64,000 nt of DNA. Origin: Austwickia chelonae. GTDB taxonomy: Bacteria; Actinomycetota; Actinomycetes; Actinomycetales; Dermatophilaceae. Both the position numbers and the translations under genes were made by a program. The notes below the pieces were generated by a model. That model was not told the origin of the DNA. It saw nothing but the letters and a program-made list of their open reading frames with translations, and searched no databases. The stretch lies in contig NZ_CP031447.1 of assembly GCF_003391095.1 (NCBI RefSeq), positions 1,674,001 to 1,738,000 of the forward strand. Reading direction: 5' to 3'. This document shows positions 57,283 to 64,000 of the stretch, in pieces (the first letter of the stretch is position 1; every line of letters starts with the position of its first letter).

Positions 57283-57726
57283 ATGACGACGACTAGGTGG
57301 CCGCATCATTCGGCCAGGAGGCCCTCAGTGGGCGATGTCGTCGCCGGCCTACTCGCGGGCGATGGATCAACGTCTGCAGTAGCACGTGCCGCTGTGCGAG
57401 AAGCAGTCTCACGGGGTGCGCGCGTACGTTTTCTTCAAGTGCTGCCCAGTGGGCTGACTCCGGAAGAACGTGCTGCCTGTGACGAATCGACCTTTGCCGC
57501 TGCGTTGAGAGCCCTTCGTGAAGCTCCTCGACTTCCAGTGACATTCGAAGTGGTCGATGGTGATCCAGGAGAAATTCTGTGTTCGCGCAGTGCCAGCGCT
57601 AGCGTCCTTGTCGTGGCGCATGACCTGCCTGGGGAGGAACAGGGCGTCGCGAACTACTGTTTCACCCACGCCGAATGCGATGTACTGACCGTTCACCCTG
57701 AAACAGCGAGCCGTATACCCCGATGA
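57283..57726 (+). CDS. Universal stress protein (UspA) family
   Basis: A 147-residue UspA-like protein. The pattern VVAGLLAGDGSTSAVARAAV near the N-terminus, ARVRFLQVLP, and SASVLVVAHDLPGEEQGVANYC near the C-terminus fits the Usp fold, though the usual ATP-binding GxxG-S/T motif is not clear. Usp genes are major targets of DosR in mycobacteria; a DevR-box-like site lies just upstream and the DevR/DevS genes flank it. ATG 57283 has AATCAT six bases upstream. Confidence 0.8.
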   Translation: MTTTRWPHHSARRPSVGDVVAGLLAGDGSTSAVARAAVREAVSRGARVRFLQVLPSGLTPEERAACDESTFAAALRALREAPRLPVTFEVVDGDPGEILCSRSASASVLVVAHDLPGEEQGVANYCFTHAECDVLTVHPETASRIPR

Positions 57727-57813
57727 ATATGTTGAGAACGTGCTGCTCAGCTAGCCGAAGAAGCGCAAGATCGGGCCACGTCCGCCGAAGCGGGGAAGCG
57801 CTCGACGGTTCGT

Positions 57814-57819
57814 TACCAT
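57814..57819 (+). promoter_or_regulatory. Leaderless -10 box of devS
   Basis: TACCAT, six bases before GTG 57826. Confidence 0.55.
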
Positions 57820-57825
57820 CGACAG

Positions 57826-59586
57826 GTGAGTGATCCTGAGGAGGCCAGGCCGGCCCATGCCTTGGCGCGTGCCGCAGCTCTCGACATCGATGATCTGCTG
57901 GCGGAGATCAGGGCTCGCGCTGCGGGTGCGCAGGAGTCCCGGGAACGCCTGGCTGGTCTCCTCGACGCTGTCGTCGCGGTGAGTTCCAATCTGGACCTCC
58001 CTACAGTGCTCGCCCAAATCGTCGCTTCGGCATGTTCGCTGGTCGACGCCAGCTATGGAGCTCTAGGGATTATCGACGAGTCAGGGCAGCATCTGGTCGA
58101 ATTCATCACCTATGGAGATATCCCGGGTGGCGTTCAGGGCGATCTCCCCACTGGACACGGAATCTTGGGTTTGTTGCTGCAAGATCCTCGCCCCCAGCGG
58201 ATCGCGAATGTCTCCGAACACCCGTTGGCTGTCGATGTCCTTCCCCCAGGGCACCCGCCGGTAGATTCTTTTGTCGGTTCTCCGATCCGGGTCCGTGACC
58301 ATATTTTCGGCAATCTCTATCTCACCCAGAAACGGGGCGCCTCGACTTTCAGCGAAGAGGACGAACAGCTGATCGTCGCGCTGGCGGCTGCAGCGGGCAT
58401 CGCTATCGAGAACGCGCAGCTGTACCGACGTGCTAGCCGAAATCGTGACTGGGCCCGGGCGGTCGGTGAGTTGACCCAAACCCTTCTGGAGGGGCGAAAC
58501 GAGCGCGGAGCACTGGCTCGTATGGTGAAACGGGCCCGCGATCTGGGCGAGGCTCAGCTCGCTGTCTTCGCCACGGTGGAAGAAGAGAGCGGGAATCTGG
58601 TGATCCAGGCCGCCGACAACGACGGGGAGGGGTCTCCGACTCTCATCGGTTCGATGCTGAGCAGCCCTCGGTGGCGGCTGGTCCTGGCCAACAAGGTGCC
58701 CTTGCTGTTGATGATCGACCCGGAAGACCGACATGTCGGTGAGCTGTCCGCTGATCTGCGGATGAGGGCGGACCTCAGTCCAGACGGCGTGACGGCCATC
58801 GTGCCGCTGACGGTCGGTGAGGTCGAGGTCGGCATCATCGTGCTGTGTTGGTCAGGAGAGCATCTTCGGAATGCTCTGGACACGATGGAGGTCCTGACGC
58901 CGTTCGCCGAACAGATGGGGTTGGCAGTCGAGGCTGCCCGTGCGCAGCGGGCACGCTCACGGACGGCGCTGCTCGAAGACCGCGATCGTATCGCCCGCGA
59001 TATGCACGATCACGTCATCCAACGGTTGTACGCAACAGGTCTGTCCCTGCAGTCTGCTGCGCGTCGCGCCGATGGCCCGGTGCGCGACAAGATCGATGTA
59101 GCGGTCGACGAATTGGATGCTGCGGTGAAGGACATCCGACATGCCATCTTCGAACTGCACCATCAGATTCCCGAAGGTGGACTTGGTCCGGAGCTGGAAG
59201 CCATCGTGGAGAGTGCCAGCGAAGGATTCGGTTTCGTACCGGACGTGAGTTTCGAGGCATTGGGGGATATCCCCTTCGAATACGAAGCCGATGTCTTGGC
59301 TGTAGTGCGCGAGGCGCTGTCGAATATTGTTCGCCATGCCTGCGCGACAGATGCGCATGTATCGGTCGCGGCCATGGACGATATCGTCATCACCGTACGT
59401 GACAACGGAATCGGCATCCCCGAAGGCGCTGGACGCTCCGGATTGGTCAACCTGAGAGAACGCGCAGAAGCTCGTGGGGGCACCTGCTTCGCAAGCCCCC
59501 TGGACCCCAACGGTACTGAAGTGCTTTGGCGGGTACCGCTTCCTGGACGCTACGTTCCGGCTTCGGAACATGCAGTGACAGTCTGA
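57826..59586 (+). CDS. devS: GAF-domain sensor histidine kinase, DevS/DosS-like
   Basis: A 586-residue cytosolic kinase with two tandem GAF domains (about 45-205 and 215-370) and a HisKA_3/HATPase module. The first GAF has PPGHPPVDSFVGSPIRV, aligning with the heme-ligand region of mycobacterial DosS (FPAHHPPMRTFLGVPV), with His143 at the place of the heme-binding His. The phosphoacceptor His is in DRIARDMHDHVIQRLYATGL and the ATP-binding G box in VRDNGIGIPEGAGRSGLVNL. No membrane segment is seen. It probably senses oxygen, nitric oxide, carbon monoxide or redox state and phosphorylates the DevR-like regulator. GTG 57826 follows TACCAT. Confidence 0.93.
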   Translation: MSDPEEARPAHALARAAALDIDDLLAEIRARAAGAQESRERLAGLLDAVVAVSSNLDLPTVLAQIVASACSLVDASYGALGIIDESGQHLVEFITYGDIPGGVQGDLPTGHGILGLLLQDPRPQRIANVSEHPLAVDVLPPGHPPVDSFVGSPIRVRDHIFGNLYLTQKRGASTFSEEDEQLIVALAAAAGIAIENAQLYRRASRNRDWARAVGELTQTLLEGRNERGALARMVKRARDLGEAQLAVFATVEEESGNLVIQAADNDGEGSPTLIGSMLSSPRWRLVLANKVPLLLMIDPEDRHVGELSADLRMRADLSPDGVTAIVPLTVGEVEVGIIVLCWSGEHLRNALDTMEVLTPFAEQMGLAVEAARAQRARSRTALLEDRDRIARDMHDHVIQRLYATGLSLQSAARRADGPVRDKIDVAVDELDAAVKDIRHAIFELHHQIPEGGLGPELEAIVESASEGFGFVPDVSFEALGDIPFEYEADVLAVVREALSNIVRHACATDAHVSVAAMDDIVITVRDNGIGIPEGAGRSGLVNLRERAEARGGTCFASPLDPNGTEVLWRVPLPGRYVPASEHAVTV

Positions 59587-59611
59587 AGAGCAGGAAAGCG
59601 ATCCGCGCCGG

Positions 59612-60589
59612 TTACCAGGTGAGCAACGCCAGCCCTGCTGCCATTCCACCGCCGAAGCCGGCGAGGAAGATCCGATCACCGGAGCACAGTTCCCCTTGCC
59701 TGGCCGCTTGGTCCAAAGTGATACCCACTGATGCTGCGCCGGTGTTTCCGTACTTCTCGAGAGTGCGATGGGTCCGGGCCTGATCCAACCCAAGGGCAGG
59801 AACGAGTTCGTCCAACATCATGCCGTTGGCCTGATGCGGGATGAAATGATCGATGTCCTGAGGGGAGACCCCCGCTTCGGTGAAGAAAGAGGAAACGAGC
59901 GGAGGGAGCTCTTGGAGGACGAATTCCTTCACCGCACGTCCTTCCATGGTGAAGTACGCCAACCCGGTTTCATAATGAGTGTCCTCAGCAGGGAGACGGC
60001 TTCCGCCTGCAGGAACCATGATCTTGTCGTTCAAGGCGCCGAAAGTATGAAGACTGGTGGCGAGTACGCCATGTTCGCTGCCGTCGCTCGGTCCGAGTAC
60101 TACTGCCCCTGCGCCGTCACCGAACAGGATCACTGTGCGTCGATCCTGTGGATTGAGGATCCTGCTGTAGACATCGGCCCCTATCACCAAGCCGTAGCCG
60201 CCGGTGGCAGCGATCAGGCGAGCCACCGTCGAGCCTGCGAAGACGAAACCGCTGCAGACTGCATTCATGTCGAACCCTGCAGCACGATGCGCCTGCAGGT
60301 TGTGCTGCACATAAGCAGCTGTCGGCGGCTGCGGACGGTCCGGGGTAGAGGTGGCTACCACGATGTAGGAGAGGTCGTCCGAGGTGATCCCGGCTGATTC
60401 GAGGGCTCGACGGCCTGCCTCGGTCGCCATATCAGAGGTTGCTTCGTCTTCGGCGACCCAGCGGCGTTCCCGGATCATGGTCTTGGAACGGATCCAGGCA
60501 TCGTCCACGCCAGCGGGAGCACCGACCTCGTCATTGGTGACGATGCGCTCAGGGACATAAGCGCCCGTTCCCCACACGGCCACACCCAT
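59612..60589 (-). CDS. Second beta-ketoacyl-ACP synthase III (FabH paralogue)
   Basis: A 325-residue KAS III with intact Cys (FDMNAVCSGFVFAGST), His (DHFIPHQANGMMLDEL) and Asn (LEKYGNTGAASVG). It differs clearly from the fab-operon FabH. Away from other fatty-acid genes, next to devS and convergent with it, it may prime with an unusual starter or act in a specialised lipid route. AGGAGGACGATC is a strong ribosome site for ATG 60589. Substrate cannot be told from sequence. Confidence 0.92.
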   Translation of the reverse strand: MGVAVWGTGAYVPERIVTNDEVGAPAGVDDAWIRSKTMIRERRWVAEDEATSDMATEAGRRALESAGITSDDLSYIVVATSTPDRPQPPTAAYVQHNLQAHRAAGFDMNAVCSGFVFAGSTVARLIAATGGYGLVIGADVYSRILNPQDRRTVILFGDGAGAVVLGPSDGSEHGVLATSLHTFGALNDKIMVPAGGSRLPAEDTHYETGLAYFTMEGRAVKEFVLQELPPLVSSFFTEAGVSPQDIDHFIPHQANGMMLDELVPALGLDQARTHRTLEKYGNTGAASVGITLDQAARQGELCSGDRIFLAGFGGGMAAGLALLTW

Positions 60590-60614
60590 GATCGTCCTCC
60601 TCGGTCTCGGGATT

Positions 60615-61625
60615 ATGTCGACCACTGTTGCACTGAGGAACCTGGACGGTTCCGGAGTCGTGGTGCGGCGGCGGTCACAATTTTCAGGGGTGATCGGGTC
60701 CTACCTCGATCCTCGGACAGCGAAGATGACGGTCGGGCAGTGGTGCGACGGCTGGCTGGAAGGTTATGTAACTCGGCGTCCGTCGACGGTGCGTCAAGCT
60801 CGCGTTCACATCAAGGCCATCAAACAGGAGTTCGCCGACAAGGAGCTCTCCGCAGTCCGGCCTTCAGACGCCAGGTCATGGACAGTCCGTCTGTCCGGGG
60901 AGTACGCGCCCAGTACGACTTACACGGTATATCGCCGTTTTGCGCAGATCATGGGGGACGCTGTCCATGACGGAATGATCCCCAGATCTTCGTGCTCTCG
61001 ACGTACGTCACCTGGGCAAGCCCGTCCTCGCCCGTATGTTGCCACCACAGAGCAGGTATGGCGTCTGTATGACTCTCTTCCAGAGGGCCTTCGTCCAGCG
61101 ATTCTGCTGGGTGCGTTTGTCGGGCTTCGGGTAGCTGAAGCGGATGCATTGCGGGTGTCGGACGTCGACTTCATGCGAGGCGTGGTGAACCCGACCATCC
61201 AGTACCCAGAGTAACCGTTGAAGACGGAGAGCAGCAGGACTCCGATTCCGATTCCGCAGGAGCTGTCACTGATGCTCTCTGCCGAGATCTCTAGGACCGG
61301 CGCCGATGTCCTGGTGACTAATCGGCGAGGAGAGCCGGCCACTCCCTGGGCCATCGAGCGAGCAGTCCGTGCAGTGTGAGGAGACGTTCAAGGGTTACCT
61401 GAAGGTTTTCGTTTCCATGACCTGAGGCATTATCTGGCTTCGCTGCTGATCGGGCGAGGTCGGGACGTGAAGGTTGTGCAGAGCCGTATGCGGCATGCCA
61501 ACGCGATGACCATATTGAACACCTATGGTCATTTGTGGCCGGATGCAGACGAATCCGCACGATCTGCCATTGCCTCGGTGTTGACAGCTCGTGCGGACTC
61601 TCTGCGGACCAGGCATGCGATATAA
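60615..61625 (+). pseudogene. Tyrosine-type phage integrase pseudogene (two in-frame stops)
   Basis: One continuous reading frame of 337 codons encodes a tyrosine recombinase, broken by TAA at 61212-61214 and TGA at 61377-61379 without any frameshift. Visible parts are GSYLDPRTAKMTVGQWCDGW (after a shortened N-terminal arm-binding region), the core-binding domain to about codon 120, the first catalytic Arg in GAFVGLRVAEADALRVSDVD, and beyond the stops FHDLRHYLASLLI (His-x-x-Arg), MRHANAMTILNTYGHLWPD with the catalytic Tyr. Remaining residues are intact, so decay is recent. No attachment site or tRNA is adjacent. Confidence 0.9.
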
Positions 61626-61647
61626 GCGCTTTGACCTGCTCCTTCTC

Positions 61648-63072
61648 CTAGAGGTCGTAGTACATCTCGAACTCGTGGGGGTGCGGACGGAACCGGATCG
61701 GATCCACCTCGTTCAGGGTTTTCCATTCGATCCAGGTCTGGATGAGGTCTTCGGTGAAGACATCTCCTTCGAGGAGGTAGTCGTGGTCCTCGCTGAGCGC
61801 CTTCAGGACTTCGGGCAGGGAGCCAGGCACCTGCTGGATCGCGCTGTGCTCCTCCGGGGGGAGCTCGTAGAGATCCTTGTCCACCGGCTCTGGCGGCTCG
61901 ATCCGGTTGCGGATCCCATCGAGACCAGCCATGAGCTGCGCAGCGAACGCCAGGTAGGGATTGGCTGAGGGGTCGGGGACTCGGAATTCGATCCGTTTGG
62001 CCTTGGGGCTGGTTCCGGCGATAGGAATCCTGATGCAGGCCGATCGGTTGCGTGCTGAGTACACCAGGTTGACCGGTGCTTCGTATCCAGGAACAAGCCT
62101 GTGGTAGCTGTTGACCGTAGGGTTGGTGAAAGCCAACAGGCTCGGCGCGTGGGCCAGAAGTCCGCCGATGTACCAGCGAGCCAGGTCGGACAGGCCGCCA
62201 TATCCTTGCTCGTCGTAGAAGAGTGGCTTTCCGTCCTTCCAGAGGCTCTGATGAGTATGCATTCCGGAACCATTGTCACCGAAAACTGGTTTCGGCATGA
62301 AAGTCGCCGACTTGCCGCCTTCCCAGGCGACATTCTTGATGACGTACTTGAACTTCATCATGTCGTCGCCGCTGTGCAACAGCGTGTTGAACTTGTAGTT
62401 GATCTCCTGCTGACCAGCGCTACCGACCTCATGGTGGGAGCGCTCGACATCGAGGCCTACCTGGTCAAGGACGAGGCACATCTTGTCGCGCATGTCTGCG
62501 AAGTGGTCGACCGGCGGGACCGGGAAATATCCACCCTTTTGGCGAGTTTTGTACCCTTTGTTTCCTTCTGGATATTCTCGGCCGGTGTTCCAGTCTGCTT
62601 CTACTGCATCGATGTAGTAGAAACTGGCTTGAGCGCTGGTCTGGAAACGAATGTCATCGAAGACAAAGAACTCAGCTTCAGCTCCGAAGTAGGCAGTATC
62701 CGCGATTCCTGTGCTCTGGAGATAAGCCTCAGCTTTTGCCGCGATATTCCGAGGGTCTCGACTGTAAGGCTCATCGGTGAACGGGTCCACGATAGAGAAG
62801 TTCATGATGAGCGTCTTCTCCGCACGGAATGGGTCCAGATAAGCAGTTCCGATATCGGGAAGGAGCTTCATATCCGACTCATGGATGGCCTGGAAGCCAC
62901 GGATGGAGCTGCCGTCGAAAGCTTGCCCCACGGTGAAGAAGTCTTCATCCACAGACTGAGCTGGAACGTTGAAGTGTTGCATGACGCCGGGGAGGTCGCA
63001 GAAGCGGATGTCGACGAATTTGACGTCTTCCGCCGCGATGTAGTCAAGAACCTCTTGCGGTGTGGTGAACAA
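61648..63072 (-). CDS. glnA: Glutamine synthetase type I (GlnA1)
   Basis: Makes glutamine from glutamate, ammonia and ATP. The 474-residue GSI-beta protein has [17 protein letters not shown], the metal-binding [12 protein letters not shown] and [31 protein letters not shown], the ATP loop NRSACIRIP and, near residue 405, [10 protein letters not shown] with the Tyr that GlnE adenylylates. The start is a TTG at 63072, six bases after AGGAGG; no ATG or GTG start fits the conserved [13 protein letters not shown]-terminus. It lies 22 bases beyond the end of the integrase relic on the opposite strand. Confidence 0.97.
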   Translation of the reverse strand: MFTTPQEVLDYIAAEDVKFVDIRFCDLPGVMQHFNVPAQSVDEDFFTVGQAFDGSSIRGFQAIHESDMKLLPDIGTAYLDPFRAEKTLIMNFSIVDPFTDEPYSRDPRNIAAKAEAYLQSTGIADTAYFGAEAEFFVFDDIRFQTSAQASFYYIDAVEADWNTGREYPEGNKGYKTRQKGGYFPVPPVDHFADMRDKMCLVLDQVGLDVERSHHEVGSAGQQEINYKFNTLLHSGDDMMKFKYVIKNVAWEGGKSATFMPKPVFGDNGSGMHTHQSLWKDGKPLFYDEQGYGGLSDLARWYIGGLLAHAPSLLAFTNPTVNSYHRLVPGYEAPVNLVYSARNRSACIRIPIAGTSPKAKRIEFRVPDPSANPYLAFAAQLMAGLDGIRNRIEPPEPVDKDLYELPPEEHSAIQQVPGSLPEVLKALSEDHDYLLEGDVFTEDLIQTWIEWKTLNEVDPIRFRPHPHEFEMYYDL

Positions 63073-63253
63073 AACCGGCCTCCTCGTCGGCGTGCTCTCA
63101 GAGCCTGCCGTCAGCTGCTTGCTGCATGTATCACCCCACACTAGGGGATGGGGATTTCTCGATCGTCACTCGGATGTTTCCCGAGTGTTACGGACGACAG
63201 GTTGCTCGTGTGAACGGGTCAGCTTTCGAGGAAGATCTACCGGTCACGCCGAT

Positions 63254-63259
63254 TAGGCT
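63254..63259 (+). promoter_or_regulatory. Leaderless -10 box of the RDD gene
   Basis: TAGGCT, six bases before GTG 63266. Confidence 0.5.
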
Positions 63260-63265
63260 GTTCAG

Positions 63266-63727
63266 GTGGTCAATCGTGAGGACATCGGATCCTGGCTCAA
63301 CGGCCCCCAGCTGGGGGGTGATCCTGAAGATTATCCGGGGCAGCGGCTCGGGCTCCCGCAGAGTGGTCCGGGGTCGATTGGCAGATTATCTCGGCGAGTT
63401 CCCGCCCTGCTGATTGACTGGGGATTATGTCAATTAATCGCTGTGGGACTGCTGGAACACCGAATCGGCCAGGGAGGGATCAGCTCCTTCGCTCCGCTGC
63501 TGGTATTTCTGCTTGAGAACCTACTTCTGGTAGGGACGCTCGGCTGCACGATCGGCCATCGGATATGCGGACTCCGCGTAGTGCCACTGAGCGGAACATA
63601 TACCGGTCCAGTGCGTGCACTCTGGCGAACCGTGCTTCTTTGCCTGGTTATCCCTGCCGTGGTCTGGGATCGAGACAGCAGAGGCATGCATGATCGGTGG
63701 GCTGGGACTTTGATCATTCGTACGTAG
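63266..63727 (+). CDS. RDD family membrane protein
   Basis: A 153-residue RDD-domain protein. After a soluble start (about 40 residues) come RVPALLIDWGLCQLIAVGLL (helix 1, with the Arg-Asp type motif reduced to R and D in a pattern), FAPLLVFLLENLLLVGTLGC (helix 2) and VLLCLVIPAVVW (helix 3), then the terminal DSRGMHDRWAGTLIIRT typical of RDD proteins. Function is unknown; RDD genes beside glnA are common in actinobacteria. GTG 63266 is fixed by TAGGCT six bases upstream. Confidence 0.9.
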   Translation: MVNREDIGSWLNGPQLGGDPEDYPGQRLGLPQSGPGSIGRLSRRVPALLIDWGLCQLIAVGLLEHRIGQGGISSFAPLLVFLLENLLLVGTLGCTIGHRICGLRVVPLSGTYTGPVRALWRTVLLCLVIPAVVWDRDSRGMHDRWAGTLIIRT

Positions 63728-64000
63728 GCATCAGGGCCTACTTATTAGCCTGCTGATCAGCAGCTTTGCGGTAGAAGGCGACTGGAGTAATTCTCTCGGA
63801 GCCCTGCAAAATCCTTCTCCACGAATTTCAGCGTTGAGGCCCTCTGCCATTTTTATATAAATATGCGCATAGCGGACAATCTGTCGACTGGGCGTGTCAA
63901 TGAAGCTGAAGAAAATTCGCCAGGAAGCCTTGAGACCCGATCGACTGACCGGTCGTCACCATAACAAGAGTGGCGGGTCAGCACATTGCATACTGACCCG
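63728..64000. other. Right-edge intergenic region, AT-rich
   Basis: No gene is firmly supported in the last 273 bases. An AT-rich core (63850-63870) is followed by a short plus-strand frame of about 33 codons from a TATAAA-like site, and a 30-codon minus-strand frame ends at 63738 (peptide ...ITPVAFYRKAADQQANK). Neither is convincing. A hairpin closes the window. Confidence 0.35.
63974..64000. terminator. Hairpin at the right edge
   Basis: cgggtcag at 63974-63981 pairs with ctgacccg at 63993-64000; probably a terminator for a unit that lies partly outside the window. Confidence 0.55.

Noticed and set aside
60615-61625. Frameshift explanation for the broken integrase
   Set aside because: All three segments are in the same frame (both stops and the final stop share phase), so the damage is two nonsense codons.
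63738-63827. Short minus-strand tail ending ITPVAFYRKAADQQANK
   Set aside because: It reads like a real C-terminus but is only about 30 codons long and begins after a stop; without a database search it cannot be assigned to any family or element.

Overview
The window looks like a core-chromosome segment of a high-GC actinobacterium of the Micrococcales type (inference; Dermatophilaceae-like is a guess from gene content). The main evidence is a set of actinobacterial marker families and gene orders: fasR-fabD-fabH-acpP-fabF, hemE/hemQ with a coproheme decarboxylase, DUF3000 next to RNase D, DUF3052 next to aceE and ahpE, DUF3145 next to the fab cluster, polyphosphate glucokinase, GuaB1, glnA2-glnE, and a bifunctional RNase H/acid phosphatase. 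Roughly 49 protein genes, six tRNAs and the RNase P RNA can be supported. There is no CRISPR array, no intact prophage and no intact insertion sequence; the only mobile relic is a tyrosine integrase with two in-frame stops.

Layout. 1-8.1 kb: a partial acyl-CoA synthetase, an RclA-like flavoenzyme, a small monooxygenase, the giant helicase HrpA and a HIT hydrolase. 8.3-15.5 kb: dxs (isoprenoids), a MurA-family enzyme fused to an HTH domain, and a fadA-fadB beta-oxidation pair. 15.7-20.7 kb: RNase D, DUF3000, hemE, hemQ, a small unknown and msrB. 20.8-27 kb: a secreted nuclease, a membrane-anchored alpha/beta hydrolase and glgX. 27.4-29.8 kb: tRNA genes for Gly, Cys, Val and Val, a divergent EamA transporter/MarR regulator pair with a triple operator, and a CAT-anticodon tRNA. 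29.9-36.3 kb: a small unknown, DUF3145 and the type II fatty-acid synthase operon with its PucR/FasR regulator. 36.4-41.5 kb: aceE, DUF3052, an AhpE peroxiredoxin and a zinc alcohol dehydrogenase. 41.7-46.9 kb: tRNA-Val(TAC) abutting a Nif3-Zn-ribbon-RNase H/phosphatase operon, yaaA, a HAD hydrolase and rnpB. 46.9-51.8 kb: guaB1, an MBL hydrolase, ppgK, map and two small genes. 52-56.3 kb: glnA2-glnE. 56.4-60.6 kb: a DevR/DevS (DosR/DosS)-like oxygen/redox two-component system flanking a Usp gene that carries a DevR-box-like site, then an isolated KAS III. 60.6-64 kb: the integrase pseudogene, glnA1 and an RDD membrane protein.

How the parts fit. Central metabolism dominates. Pyruvate dehydrogenase feeds acetyl-CoA to the fab operon, and FadA/FadB plus the acyl-CoA synthetase run the reverse direction. 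GlnE can adenylylate GlnA1, which keeps the target tyrosine motif, whereas GlnA2 lacks it. A recurring sequence signature is a TANNNT-like -10 box placed 6-7 bases before the start codon with no Shine-Dalgarno sequence. It occurs at about 17 genes (and likewise before rnpB) and implies many leaderless mRNAs; it also fixes many start sites used here. The most distinctive regulatory structure is three abutting 20-bp palindromes at 28992-29051 that overlap both divergent leaderless promoters of the EamA/MarR pair. I did not find a clearly new multi-gene system; the best leads are listed as findings.
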